10,300 nt of DNA from DASYYE01 sp035946955 (GCA_035946955.1 DASYYE010000479.1:1-10300); one strand, 5' to 3'. Positions 1 to 7,616 are shown, numbered from the stretch's first letter. Notes: generated by a model not told the origin, from the letters alone. Numbers and translations: made by a program.

Positions 1-98
1 AGGTCCGCTATAATCGCAAGCGTCTCCATTCGGCCCTCGGGTACCGGACCCCGCAAGAGGTCCACGACGAGTATCTGAGCCTGCAGGCAGCGGCATGA
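1..98 (+). CDS. IS3-family transposase (OrfB), C-terminal end only
   Basis: The reading frame with codons starting at position 3 is open from the window edge to TGA at 96-98. It gives the tail of a DDE integrase-core transposase: YNRKRLHSALGYRTPQEV, then about a dozen residues. The YNxxRxHSALGYxTPxE signature is characteristic of the end of the IS3-family OrfB (rve fold), just after the catalytic glutamate helix. The catalytic residues themselves lie upstream of the window, so activity cannot be judged. The gene would cut and rejoin the ends of its own element. It reads toward the STAND regulator that begins about 50 bases downstream. Family assignment is firm; subgroup is not. Confidence 0.88.
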   Translation, partial: VRYNRKRLHSALGYRTPQEVHDEYLSLQAAA

Positions 99-113
99 AC
101 TGACCGCGGATTA

Positions 114-140
114 CCCGTCCGGAAAGCGCGGGGCGGCCCA
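114..140 (+). repeat. probable right terminal inverted repeat of the IS3-family element
   Basis: After the transposase stop there is a G/C-rich run containing GTCCGGAAAGCGCGGGGCGG and ending in CCCA at 137-140. IS3-family elements end in ...CA on this side (TG...CA termini), and their right ends usually sit a few tens of bases after the OrfB stop, as here. The left copy is outside the window, so the inverted repeat and the target duplication cannot be confirmed. Read as the element boundary, it leaves only eight bases before the GTG at 149. Confidence 0.5.
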
Positions 141-148
141 GACCGTCA

Positions 149-2566
149 GTGGAGTTTGGGGATGTGGGGGATGTGGCGGAGCTGGGTGCGGCGCTGCGCT
201 GGTTAGTGCGGCGGGCGCGTAGGACGACGGGGAGGAAGCTGACCTGCCGCGAGCTGGCAGAGTTGATGGGCTATGGGCATAGTTCGGTCGGTAACTGGCT
301 GGGTGGGAAGTCGCTGCCGTCGGCGGACCGGCTGGGTGACTTGCTGGTCGCGCTGGGGGCGAGCAGCGTTGAGCAGCGGGCGCTCGCCACGGCCCGGGAC
401 CAGATCGAGGAACGCCGCCGCGCGCCAGCGGGTGGTGCCCAGCCGTTAGCGGGTCTGCCGGCGCAGCCGGTGGTCAGCGCGCCGCGGCAGTTGCCGCCGG
501 ATGTCCGCTGCTTCACGGGCCGGGTCGGTGAGCTGGAGCGGCTGGATGGTCTGCTTGGCGAGCAGGACGAGGGTCAGCATGCGGCGGTGGTGATCACGGC
601 GGTCAACGGGATGGCAGGGGTGGGCAAGACGGCGCTGGCCCTGCGGTGGGCACATCGGGTGGCGGGGCGGTTTGAGGGGCAGTTGTATGCGGACCTGGGC
701 GGGTATGACCCGGCCGGGCCGGTGGAGCCGCTGGGGGTGCTGTCCCGGTTCCTGCGTGCGCTGGGTATGCCTGCTGAGCGTGTGCCGGCTGAGTTGGCAG
801 AGGCGGCCGGGATGTACCGGACGCTGCTGGACGGTCGGCGGGTGCTGGTTGTGCTGGACAACGCCGAGTCCTCGGCGCAGGTCCGGCCGCTGCTGCCGGG
901 TGCACCCGGGTGCGCTGTGGTGGTGACCAGCCGCAGCCGCCTGCCGGGGCTGGGAGCACGCGACGGCGCGGTGCGGGTCACCCTGGCGCCCCTGCCCGAA
1001 GCCGAAGCCGTGGCGCTGCTGCGTATAATCCTTGGTCCGCAGCGCGCCGATGCGGAGCCGGCGGCGCTGGCGCAGATCGCGGCGCGGTGCGCCTACCTGC
1101 CGTTGGCGCTGCGGGTCGCTGCGGAACGCGCCACAGCCCGCCCGCAGCAGAGCCTGGCCAGCCTGGCCGCTGAGTTCGGCGCCGCCAACGGACGGCTGGA
1201 CGTACTCACCGCCGACGACGACCCTTCCTCCTCAGTCCGTACGGTCTTTTCCTGGTCCTACCAGACGCTGCCCGCGGATGCGGCCCGCATGTTCAGGCTG
1301 CTCGGCCTGCATGCCGGCCCCGATATCAGTGTCGCGGCCGCCGCCTCGCTGGCCGGCAGCACCCGGCCGCAGGCGCAGCGGTTGCTGGAGACGCTGGCCG
1401 GGGCGCACCTGCTGGAGGAGAGTTCTCACGGCCGCTACCGATTCCATGACCTGCTGCGTGCCTACGCCGCTGAGGTCGCCCATACCAGCGACAGCGATTG
1501 CGCCCAAGCCCAGCGACGCAACCTCCTGTGGTACCTGCACTCCGCTACGGCTGCCCGCCAGTGCATGAAACCCGACCGCCTGACCCAGCCCGGGCTGCTG
1601 CCGCCCGCCTGTGAGCCGCTGACCTTCACCAGCTACGAGCAGGCGCTGGGCTGGCTTGATACCGAACACGACAACCTGGTCGCAGCCATCGGCCAGGCCC
1701 ATGAGACCGGCCAGGACGAGGCCTGCTGGCAGCTAGCGGTGACGTTGTGGGCATTCTTCTCTTTGCGCAGGTACTTTGCGGACCTCGTCAAATGCATGCA
1801 CTCCGCGGTCGCCAGCGCGCAGCGCAGCGGCGCCAAGGTCGGCGAAGCACTCACACGGAGCGGCCTCGGTGAGGGCTACGCGGCCCTGCAGCGTCTTGAG
1901 GAGGCCCTGGACTGCTGCGAGCAGGCGCGCAATCTGTACCGCGAGATCGGCGACCGATATGGCGAAACCAGGGCGCTGAACAACCTCGGCTGCGCCTACC
2001 AGGAGATGGGCCGCTACGAGGACGCGGAGCGCTGCTTCGCACGATCCCTTGACATCGCCCGCGAGATTCAGGACCTGTATTCCGAGTGCGTCGCCCTGGA
2101 CAACCTCGGTGAGGTCCAAGGCCAGCTACACCGGCCCGCCCGGGCGGTCGACTTCTACATGCGCTCGCTGGCCATCGCCAGGGAAAACCGCGACCTGCGC
2201 AACGAAGGTCGCATTCTGCTCAACATCGCAGGGGCCTACAAGACGTTGGGACGCCACCCTCAAGCTGCGGAGTGTTACCGCCAGGCGCTGACTGCCACCC
2301 GCCACGCCAGCGACCGTCACGCCGAAGCCGAGACCCACCGCGACCTCGGCGACCTGCTGCACGATATGGGCCAGCCCGGTACCGCGCGCACCTCTTGGTG
2401 CCAGGCACTCGCCATCTTCGAAGAACTCACTGACCCTCAGGCAACTGAAGTCCGCGCCCGCCTGCTGCCCCTGGGTGTGACCTCGCCCGGCGGGCATGCG
2501 ACCACTGCGGCCCCTGAGAACCCGTTCCGGTCTCACATGGAGCCTTTTTGGGATCTTCCCAGTTGA
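149..2566 (+). CDS. HTH - NB-ARC (STAND NTPase) - TPR transcriptional regulator, 805 aa
   Basis: A probable signal-gated regulator. Residues about 10-90 form a Cro/C1-type (XRE) helix-turn-helix (TCRELAELMGYGHSSVGNWL). A linker leads to an NB-ARC ATPase: Walker A GMAGVGKTA at 154-162, Walker B VLVVLDNA near 232-239, sensor VVVTSR near 257-262, a GLPL-like CAYLPLAL at 314-321, and an MHD-like RFHDLLRAYA at 431-440. Residues about 567-768 hold five tetratricopeptide units spaced exactly 40 residues apart. In this family ATP/ADP exchange and ligand or partner binding by the TPRs switch the protein on. The start is uncertain: GTG 149 has no visible ribosome site, whereas GTG 164 has GGAG at 151-154, nine bases upstream. 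Either leaves the HTH intact. The downstream neighbour at 3115 shares the NB-ARC/TPR part. The specific target and ligand are unknown. Confidence 0.9.
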   Translation: MEFGDVGDVAELGAALRWLVRRARRTTGRKLTCRELAELMGYGHSSVGNWLGGKSLPSADRLGDLLVALGASSVEQRALATARDQIEERRRAPAGGAQPLAGLPAQPVVSAPRQLPPDVRCFTGRVGELERLDGLLGEQDEGQHAAVVITAVNGMAGVGKTALALRWAHRVAGRFEGQLYADLGGYDPAGPVEPLGVLSRFLRALGMPAERVPAELAEAAGMYRTLLDGRRVLVVLDNAESSAQVRPLLPGAPGCAVVVTSRSRLPGLGARDGAVRVTLAPLPEAEAVALLRIILGPQRADAEPAALAQIAARCAYLPLALRVAAERATARPQQSLASLAAEFGAANGRLDVLTADDDPSSSVRTVFSWSYQTLPADAARMFRLLGLHAGPDISVAAAASLAGSTRPQAQRLLETLAGAHLLEESSHGRYRFHDLLRAYAAEVAHTSDSDCAQAQRRNLLWYLHSATAARQCMKPDRLTQPGLLPPACEPLTFTSYEQALGWLDTEHDNLVAAIGQAHETGQDEACWQLAVTLWAFFSLRRYFADLVKCMHSAVASAQRSGAKVGEALTRSGLGEGYAALQRLEEALDCCEQARNLYREIGDRYGETRALNNLGCAYQEMGRYEDAERCFARSLDIAREIQDLYSECVALDNLGEVQGQLHRPARAVDFYMRSLAIARENRDLRNEGRILLNIAGAYKTLGRHPQAAECYRQALTATRHASDRHAEAETHRDLGDLLHDMGQPGTARTSWCQALAIFEELTDPQATEVRARLLPLGVTSPGGHATTAAPENPFRSHMEPFWDLPS

Positions 2567-2686
2567 AGCCGTCCTAATTAGCGGATCACAGATCCACAGG
2601 CCCACGGAATTATCTAAACAAGTTGCCGACTATGGCCGGCTAATGACTGAGAGATCGCGCAGCCCGCTCTGTGCAGGTCATTCAGT

Positions 2687-3025
2687 TCCGGGCCCGCGGA
2701 CAAGGCGATGCGGCACGCCCGCGACCGGATCAGGGAACTGACCCGCCGGTCCCGGCTGCTGCTTCCGATGAAGTGGATCGTGGAGGACGTCAACCGGTTC
2801 CTGCGCGGCTGGGCCGCCTATTTCCGGTCCGGCAACTCAGCGGCATGCTTTGAGAAGATCAGGAGCTACGCGCGGATGCGGCTGGCGATGTTCATCAGCA
2901 GACGCCACCGCCGCTCTCGGCAGTTCGGCTGATCGGTGGTCACCTACCAGTCCCCGAACCAGCTCGGGCTGGTCACCTTGCCGGGAATGGTTCGTCGGTC
3001 CCAAGCCCTTCGCTCACGGTCCTGA
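2687..3025 (+). pseudogene. group II intron maturase/reverse transcriptase, C-terminal remnant
   Basis: This frame reads the maturase-specific (domain X, GIIM) region: PADKAMRHARDRIRELT, then VNRFLRGWAAYFRSGNSA and FISRRHRRSRQFG, a TGA at 2930-2932, then SVVTYQSPNQLGLVTLPG and a second stop at 3023-3025. In intact relatives the motif runs RQFGWSVV, so the first stop is a TGG-to-TGA change of a conserved tryptophan. The reverse-transcriptase palm (YADD box) is absent upstream, and no domain V hairpin is visible before 3115, so both protein and ribozyme are dead. Family wording after LGLVTLPG (VAPRPF-like) fits better in the next frame (VGPKPF), suggesting an additional frameshift near 2990. 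The fragment lies between the two STAND genes and may mark where they were separated. Confidence 0.8.
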
Positions 3026-3114
3026 CGACCTGACATGGCTCACGGCCAATGATGGGTGGAATATGCTGGTTGGGCCTAATCAATCCTTGCTGCGAGGCAG
3101 TTTATTGAAGTCGC

Positions 3115-6051
3115 ATGGGCTGTGGGGTCACCGTGCTATGGCGTGTGCTGGGGCCGTTAGAGGTATGGGCGGGCGGGTGCTGGACCGGGGTTGACGAGCC
3201 CAAGCGGCGGGCGCTGCTAGCTGCCCTCCTCGCCTCATCGGGCAGGGTCGTCCCGGTCGAACAGCTCATCGACGAACTGTGGGGGGATGACCCGCCGTCC
3301 GGCGCGCGCAAACTCGTCAGCAACCATGTCTCACGTCTGCGGCGGTTTGTCGGCGACCTTGCTGGCGACGTCGTGGTGACCAGGGCACCCGGGTACCTGC
3401 TCTGCGTATCCGCGGCTGATGTGGACGCGGGCCGGTTCGAGGAGTTGCTGGCCGAGGGCCGCGCGGCGCTGGCCGACGGCCAGGCCGACCGCGCAGCACA
3501 GACGTGCGCTGAGGCGCTCGCATTGTGGCAGGGACCGGCGCTGGCTGATGTGCCGCGGGCGCTGGACGGGGCGGGCCGCCCAGCGGAAGCACTCGCAGCC
3601 TACGAGCAAGCCAGGCAGGTCATCGCAACCGAGCTCGGCGCCGACCCTGGACACGGTCTCCAGCAACTCCACCGCCGCCTCCTGGCAGGGGACGGAGTGA
3701 CCGCCGCCGTCACCCCGGGCGCTCGCACCACGCGGGAGGCCGCACCGGCCGTACCGCGTCAGATTCCGGGCCCCGTGCGGCACTTCGTGGGACGGGCCGA
3801 CGAAATGCGCCGGTTGTCGCGGCTCCTGGACGAGGCCGCTGGCGGCAGCGCAATGGTGATCTCGGCGATCGACGGCACCGCCGGGGTGGGCAAGACGGCC
3901 CTGGCCGTGCACTGGGCGCACCAGGTCAGCGACAACTTCCCGGATGGTCAGCTCTATGTGAACCTGCGTGGCTACGACCCCGACCAGCCGGTGGCTGCGG
4001 CCGACGCGCTGGCCGGGTTCTTGCGCGCGCTTGGTGTGCCGGGCAGTGACGTCCCGGTTGACGCGGATGAGCGGGCGGCGCTCTACCGGAGTTTGCTGGC
4101 TGGTCGGCGTGTGCTGGTGGTGCTCGACAACGCCAGCGAGGTTGACCAGGTCCGGCCGCTCCTGCCCGGCAGCCTGACATGCGTGACCGTGGTGACCAGC
4201 CGGGACTCCCTGTCCGGACTCGTGGCCAGGGATGGGGCCACCCGCCTGGATCTCGGCCTCCTGTCACACGCGGAGGCTGTCAACCTGCTCCGGGCGCTGA
4301 TCGGCGAGCGGGCAGGCGCCGACCCGGCCGCCACACAGGCACTGGCTGACCAGTGCTGCCGGCTCCCGCTGGTCCTGCGGGTGGCAGCCGAGTTCGCCGC
4401 AGCCCGTCCGGCGGCCAGCCTCTCGGACCTGGTGGATGAGTTGAATGACCAGCAGCGGCGACTTGAGCTGCTGGACGCGGGCGGGGACCAACGGACCGCG
4501 CCGCAGGCGGTCTTCGCATGGTCCTACCAGCACCTTGACCTCAGCACCGCGCGCACATTCCGGCTGCTGAGCCTGCACCCAGGCCCCGACCTCGACATCT
4601 ATGCCGCCGCCGCGATCACCGCCGCCACGCTCGACGAGACAAGCCGCGAGCTTGACCGGCTGGTGCGGGCACACCTGGTCCAATTCGCTTCACCAGGCCG
4701 GTACAGCATGCATGACCTGCTCCGCAGCTATGCCAGCGAGCAGGCGAACGCTCAGGATGGTGAGGAGGAAGTGCGGGCTGCGGCGACTCGCGTGTTCGAT
4801 CATTACCTGCACGCCGCGGCGGTCGCGATGGACGTCTTGTACCCCGCGGAGCGGCAGCGCCGACCCCGCCCTGTGCCGCCGGTGACCCCCAGCCCTCCGC
4901 TGACCCGGGCCGCCGCGGCCCGGGAGTGGCTGGAGTCGCAGCGGGCGACTCTGGTCGCCGTCGCTGCGCACACTGCGGCGCGCGGCTGGCCAAGCCAGGC
5001 CATAGCCCTGTCAGCCACCCTCTTCGGTTATCTGCAGCAAATCGGCGCCTACCCCGACGCCTATACCGTTCACACCTGTGCGTGGCGGGCTGCCCAGCAG
5101 ACCGGTGATCGCGCCGCTGAGGCCGCTGTGCTGAACCGTCTCGGAATCATGTACTGGGGCCTTGGTCAGTTCGAGCAGGCAGCCGGCCACCTGGAACACG
5201 CCCTTTCCTTGTCCCGCGAGATCAGCGACCTGGCGGGAGAAGCCCGCACGTTGTGCAACCTCGGGCTCGTTGACATAACCCAGGGGCGCCACGAGACGGC
5301 CGCCCGGCATCTCAGGCAGGCGCTGGCCATGCATGACGAGCTGGGCGACCGTCTGGGTCAAACGCGCACGCTCGGCAACCTGGGTTCCGTGGAGGCGCGG
5401 TGTGGTCGTTACCTGCAGGCCGCTGGTCACTACCGTGAGGCACTGGCGATCGCCCGCGACATCGGCGACCAGCCAGGTGAAGCCCGGACACTGATGAGGC
5501 TCGGCTCCATCGAGTTGAACCAGGGGCGCTACGAGGCGGCCGCCGACTACCAACAGCGGGCCATCGGCCTGTTCCGCGAGTTGTGTATCAGGGAGGGTGA
5601 GGCCCAAGCCCTGGCCGTGCTTGGTGACGTCGAATCGCGGCGTGGCTGGTACCAGCAGGCCGCGCAGTGCCAGCGGCAGTCACTGGCGACCTACCGTGAG
5701 CTGGGCGAGCGACCCGGGGAAGCCCGGGCACTCAACGGCCTCGGTGAGGCGCTGCTCGGCAGCGGACAGCCGGGTCAGGCTCACATGCAGTTCGCGGCCG
5801 CACTTAACCTGGCCAGCGAGACCGACCACACATACGCGCAAGCCCGCGCCCACTACGGACTCGGCCGTGCATACCGGGCCTTGGGGGACATCAGCCAAGC
5901 AGGCCATCACCTGCGGGAGGCCCTCACCAGCTACACCGGCCTTGGCGACCCAACGGCCGAGGAGGTCCGCGCCGAGCTCCGCACTGTGGAGCAGCCCGGG
6001 GCAGCAGCGGTGCTGGGGGCGATGCACATGCCCGACGCACCTATGCCCTGA
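3115..6051 (+). CDS. AfsR/SARP-type regulator: winged helix - trimmed BTAD - NB-ARC - TPR, 978 aa
   Basis: Residues about 8-95 form an OmpR/SARP winged-helix DNA-binding domain (RVLGPLEV, RRALLAALLASSGRVV, LIDELWGDDPPS, VSRLRRFVG, APGYLL). A BTAD helical domain follows at about 103-192 but is short: GPALADV (140-146) runs almost directly into RALDGAGRPAEALAAYE, where AfsR has roughly 60 more residues. The NB-ARC has Walker A GTAGVGKTA at 254-262, Walker B VLVVLDNA at 333-340, sensor VVTSR at 359-363, LPL at 417-419 and MHD at 532-534. Seven TPR units repeat every 40 residues from about 670 to 955. Relatives such as AfsR activate secondary-metabolism genes by recruiting RNA polymerase. The start may be GTG 3133 (MLWRVLGPLEV, with GGGG five bases upstream), which matches SARP N-termini better than ATG 3115. 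The pathway it controls is unknown; no biosynthetic genes are in the window. Confidence 0.9.
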   Translation: MGCGVTVLWRVLGPLEVWAGGCWTGVDEPKRRALLAALLASSGRVVPVEQLIDELWGDDPPSGARKLVSNHVSRLRRFVGDLAGDVVVTRAPGYLLCVSAADVDAGRFEELLAEGRAALADGQADRAAQTCAEALALWQGPALADVPRALDGAGRPAEALAAYEQARQVIATELGADPGHGLQQLHRRLLAGDGVTAAVTPGARTTREAAPAVPRQIPGPVRHFVGRADEMRRLSRLLDEAAGGSAMVISAIDGTAGVGKTALAVHWAHQVSDNFPDGQLYVNLRGYDPDQPVAAADALAGFLRALGVPGSDVPVDADERAALYRSLLAGRRVLVVLDNASEVDQVRPLLPGSLTCVTVVTSRDSLSGLVARDGATRLDLGLLSHAEAVNLLRALIGERAGADPAATQALADQCCRLPLVLRVAAEFAAARPAASLSDLVDELNDQQRRLELLDAGGDQRTAPQAVFAWSYQHLDLSTARTFRLLSLHPGPDLDIYAAAAITAATLDETSRELDRLVRAHLVQFASPGRYSMHDLLRSYASEQANAQDGEEEVRAAATRVFDHYLHAAAVAMDVLYPAERQRRPRPVPPVTPSPPLTRAAAAREWLESQRATLVAVAAHTAARGWPSQAIALSATLFGYLQQIGAYPDAYTVHTCAWRAAQQTGDRAAEAAVLNRLGIMYWGLGQFEQAAGHLEHALSLSREISDLAGEARTLCNLGLVDITQGRHETAARHLRQALAMHDELGDRLGQTRTLGNLGSVEARCGRYLQAAGHYREALAIARDIGDQPGEARTLMRLGSIELNQGRYEAAADYQQRAIGLFRELCIREGEAQALAVLGDVESRRGWYQQAAQCQRQSLATYRELGERPGEARALNGLGEALLGSGQPGQAHMQFAAALNLASETDHTYAQARAHYGLGRAYRALGDISQAGHHLREALTSYTGLGDPTAEEVRAELRTVEQPGAAAVLGAMHMPDAPMP
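3547..3576 (+). other. in-frame deletion joint inside the BTAD-coding part
   Basis: Around here the protein passes from the first BTAD helices (ALALWQGPALADV) straight to the last ones (RALDGAGRPAEALAAYEQAR). In SARP proteins a stretch containing LEExR...ALxxGRHxELVxELExLxxxHPLRERL lies between. Its loss, about 60 residues, keeps the reading frame. The joint position is inferred by comparison with remembered family sequence and is accurate only to a few codons. Confidence 0.65.
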
Positions 6052-6441
6052 TGGCACCCTGAGCCGCTTGGGGGCACTGCCCTGCAGGCTTGGATCGTTG
6101 GTCAGGATGCGCTGATGCAGGTGCCCTCATCGTGCGCGGACGGGATGCTTGGTTCGGGTCGGGACCGGCAGGTCGGGCCGGTTCGCGGGTGCTGGGCTGG
6201 CCACCGGTGGGTTAGCTCGAGCCGGGTTCCTGTGCCCTGGGGCGTCACCGAATGCAGCATTTCAGCGTGCGGCGCCGTGAGGTCTGCGGTCACTGCGCTG
6301 CGCCCATCGGCGATTTCTGTCACGACGATAACGTTCGTCCAGAGGCGGCCGCTGTCCCGGCGGGTGGATGAAGTAGTGGGTCCGTCACCTGGTGGGGGAT
6401 GCGTTCTGTCAGTGCTATCGCCAGCTGCTGGCGCCACATGA
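6052..6441. other. 390-base stretch with no recognisable gene
   Basis: Between the SARP-type gene and the recombinase remnant no coding region with a convincing family signature was found. The minus strand is open from 6515 to 6102 and contains one stretch with protein-like composition (VIVVTEIADGRSAVTADL, about 6280-6340). Its third-position G/C bias is only moderate and the N-terminal part reads through recombinase DNA in the wrong frame, so it is not called. No convincing terminator hairpin follows the stop at 6051. Confidence 0.5.
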
Positions 6442-6602
6442 GTGCGGTGTCGGCGGCTGGACGGCAGACCCGCCGCCGCAACCACCACTCGCCGCAAGCG
6501 GGCCGTCTTCGCCAACGCCCTCGGCTACGCCGTCGAACTCCAGCTGCTCCCCGCCAACCCCTGGAACGCATCCAGTGGAAAGCCGCTGCGGTCGCCGAGA
6601 CC
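6442..6602 (+). pseudogene. tyrosine recombinase (phage-type integrase), N-terminal core-binding fragment
   Basis: The frame from 6442 gives LDGRPAAATTTRRKRAVF, then ANALGYAVELQLLPANP. Near 6560 one C is missing (AACCCCTGGAA where AAC CCC CTG GAA is expected), after which the next frame continues LERIQWKAAAVAET. Together they match the SAM-like core-binding domain of actinobacterial integrases of the type RKRAVFxNALGYAVExGLLxANPxDRIxWKAPxVAE. The match stops at about 6602, where the inverted transposase piece begins. All four catalytic landmarks (R, H-x-x-R, Y) are absent, so this is a dead fragment. It would once have driven site-specific integration of a plasmid or genomic island. A second fragment of the same kind of gene lies at 6985-7110. 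Confidence 0.72.
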
Positions 6603-6960
6603 GCGCAGTCCATGCGGAAGAAATCGGCAGCGAGCATCGCCGACGCCCGCGTATGCAGGGACTCCCGCCACGTCATATCAGAGTTCTGCGCCGGCGCCGG
6701 CCGGATCTCCAGCGCTTTGAGGGCCCGGCGGATCGTGGACGCGCTGACGTAGTGGCCGAGCTTGAGCAGCTCACCCTGGATCCGCTTGTACCCCCAGCCG
6801 TCGTTCTCCGGTGGCGAGCCGCTCGATCAGCGCGGCAATCCTGGCGCTGACCAGAGGCCGTCCTGTCCGGGGCGGGTAGGTTCCGTGGCGGGTGACCAGG
6901 CGGCGGTGCCACCTCAGGATGGTGCCGGAGGTGCGTGCCGTGCCGGGGCCGCCAAGTCCC
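6600..6960 (-). pseudogene. DDE (rve) transposase, internal fragment with frameshift
   Basis: Reading leftward, one frame gives TILRWHRRLVTRHGTYPP, then RTGRPLVSARIAALIERLAT. An extra G at about 6809-6811 then moves the match to the next frame, GYKRIQGELLKLGHYVSAST, IRRALKALEIRPAPA, TWRESLHTRASAMLAADFF and RMDCAV. This is the HTH plus beginning of the rve catalytic domain of a widespread actinobacterial integrase-core transposase (LRWHRRLV...GRPPVS...WGYKRIQGEL...TWRQFLxTQAxTMLAxDFFxVDCAV). The first catalytic Asp (DFF) is present; the second Asp and the Glu are missing because homology stops at about 6600. Upstream, past about 6930, similarity fades, with another probable frameshift. It lies between two pieces of a plus-strand tyrosine recombinase. 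Its missing C-terminal part has a counterpart at 9797-10117. Confidence 0.78.
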
Positions 6961-6984
6961 GGGCAAGCTCGCGAAACCGCATGA

Positions 6985-7110
6985 GCCGGCCACGCCGCGC
7001 TCGATGACTTGGCAGACGGCGTGCTGGCGATCCGGGAATCGAAATTCGGCAAGACCCGCATAGTGCCCATCCTGGACTCCACCCTCGGCAGGTGCGAAGC
7101 CGTGTCGTAG
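6985..7110 (+). pseudogene. tyrosine recombinase fragment, middle of catalytic domain
   Basis: This frame is open from after a TGA at 6982-6984 to TAG at 7108-7110 and gives ALDDLADGVLAIRESKFG, then KTRIVPILDSTLG. That is the beta-sheet after the first catalytic arginine in phage-type integrases (LDxDDVDLxxGVLTIRESKFGKSRxVPLHPST). The Arg I segment upstream and the HxxR...Y segment downstream are both gone. The orientation and type agree with the fragment at 6442-6602, so both probably come from one gene that was split and partly replaced. Only a short piece remains, and no activity is possible. Confidence 0.68.
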
Positions 7111-7570
7111 TCCATGGCACCGTCTACGGTACTGCGGCGCCGAGGTGTGGCTTGAGCACAAGGAGGACTTGATGTAGGAGCAAGTCTTTGATGCGGCGCT
7201 GCGAGGGAGATGAGGGTTTCGTGACCGTTCGGAGTCGCCAGGAGAGGCAGGCTATGGCGGTCAGTCGGCATGAAGATGTAACCAGTAAGTGAGGTGCGGT
7301 TATCGCGCACACGCATGATGAGTGCGAGACAGGGACTCGGCAGCCGACCAGACGGGGTCCACGCATCCTCGCTGAGACACAGCCAGTACGGGCGGCCCCT
7401 CCCGTCAGGCCGCAGCCTACCGAGGGATTGGCATTTGGTCATTTGGGGTGCTTTATGCCCATCGTGCAACGCTATTCCAGCCCGGACAATAGCCAGTCAA
7501 TCGGCGGTGGCAGGAAACGGTCAAACGGTGAACCAGGGGCCAGCGCCCATCGTGGTAACTAGCGAGCACC

Positions 7571-7586
7571 CCTGCCACGTGGCAGG
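7571..7586. promoter_or_regulatory. 16-bp perfect palindrome in the leader of the secreted-protein gene
   Basis: CCTGCCACGTGGCAGG is identical to its reverse complement and is centred on CACGTG. It lies 35 bases before the TTG start at 7622 and just upstream of the ribosome site. Because it has no loop bases, a dimeric-repressor operator is more likely than an RNA hairpin. The binding protein is unknown. Confidence 0.5.
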
Positions 7587-7610
7587 TCGTCCTCGGTGCA
7601 CAGGCGACTC

Positions 7611-7616
7611 AGGAGG
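7611..7616 (+). promoter_or_regulatory. Shine-Dalgarno sequence fixing a TTG start
   Basis: AGGAGG lies five bases before TTG 7622. It is a full match to the anti-Shine-Dalgarno sequence and is the reason for choosing this rare start codon. Confidence 0.8.

Noticed and set aside
2930..2932. Programmed stop readthrough or selenocysteine in the maturase
   Set aside because: The fragment already lacks the reverse-transcriptase domain and the intron 3' structure, so simple decay explains the stop.
5011..5607. Minus-strand open frame of 198 codons inside the SARP-type gene
   Set aside because: Antisense shadow of the TPR region; the sense frame shows clear repeat structure.
5120..5980. 120-base periodicity as a DNA-level repeat or CRISPR
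   Set aside because: It follows from the 40-residue TPR units; the DNA copies are too diverged and wholly coding.
149..6051. STAND proteins as an antiphage Avs-like defence system
   Set aside because: No nuclease, TIR, protease or membrane effector domain is present; the N-terminal domains are DNA-binding HTH types as in AfsR-like regulators.
6054..6100. Terminator hairpin after the SARP-type gene
   Set aside because: Only short, broken complementarity around GGGCACTGCCC with a one-base loop; not a stable hairpin.
6102..6515. Minus-strand open frame of 137 codons
   Set aside because: No family signature, only moderate third-position G/C bias, and its N-terminal part is antisense to the recombinase fragment.
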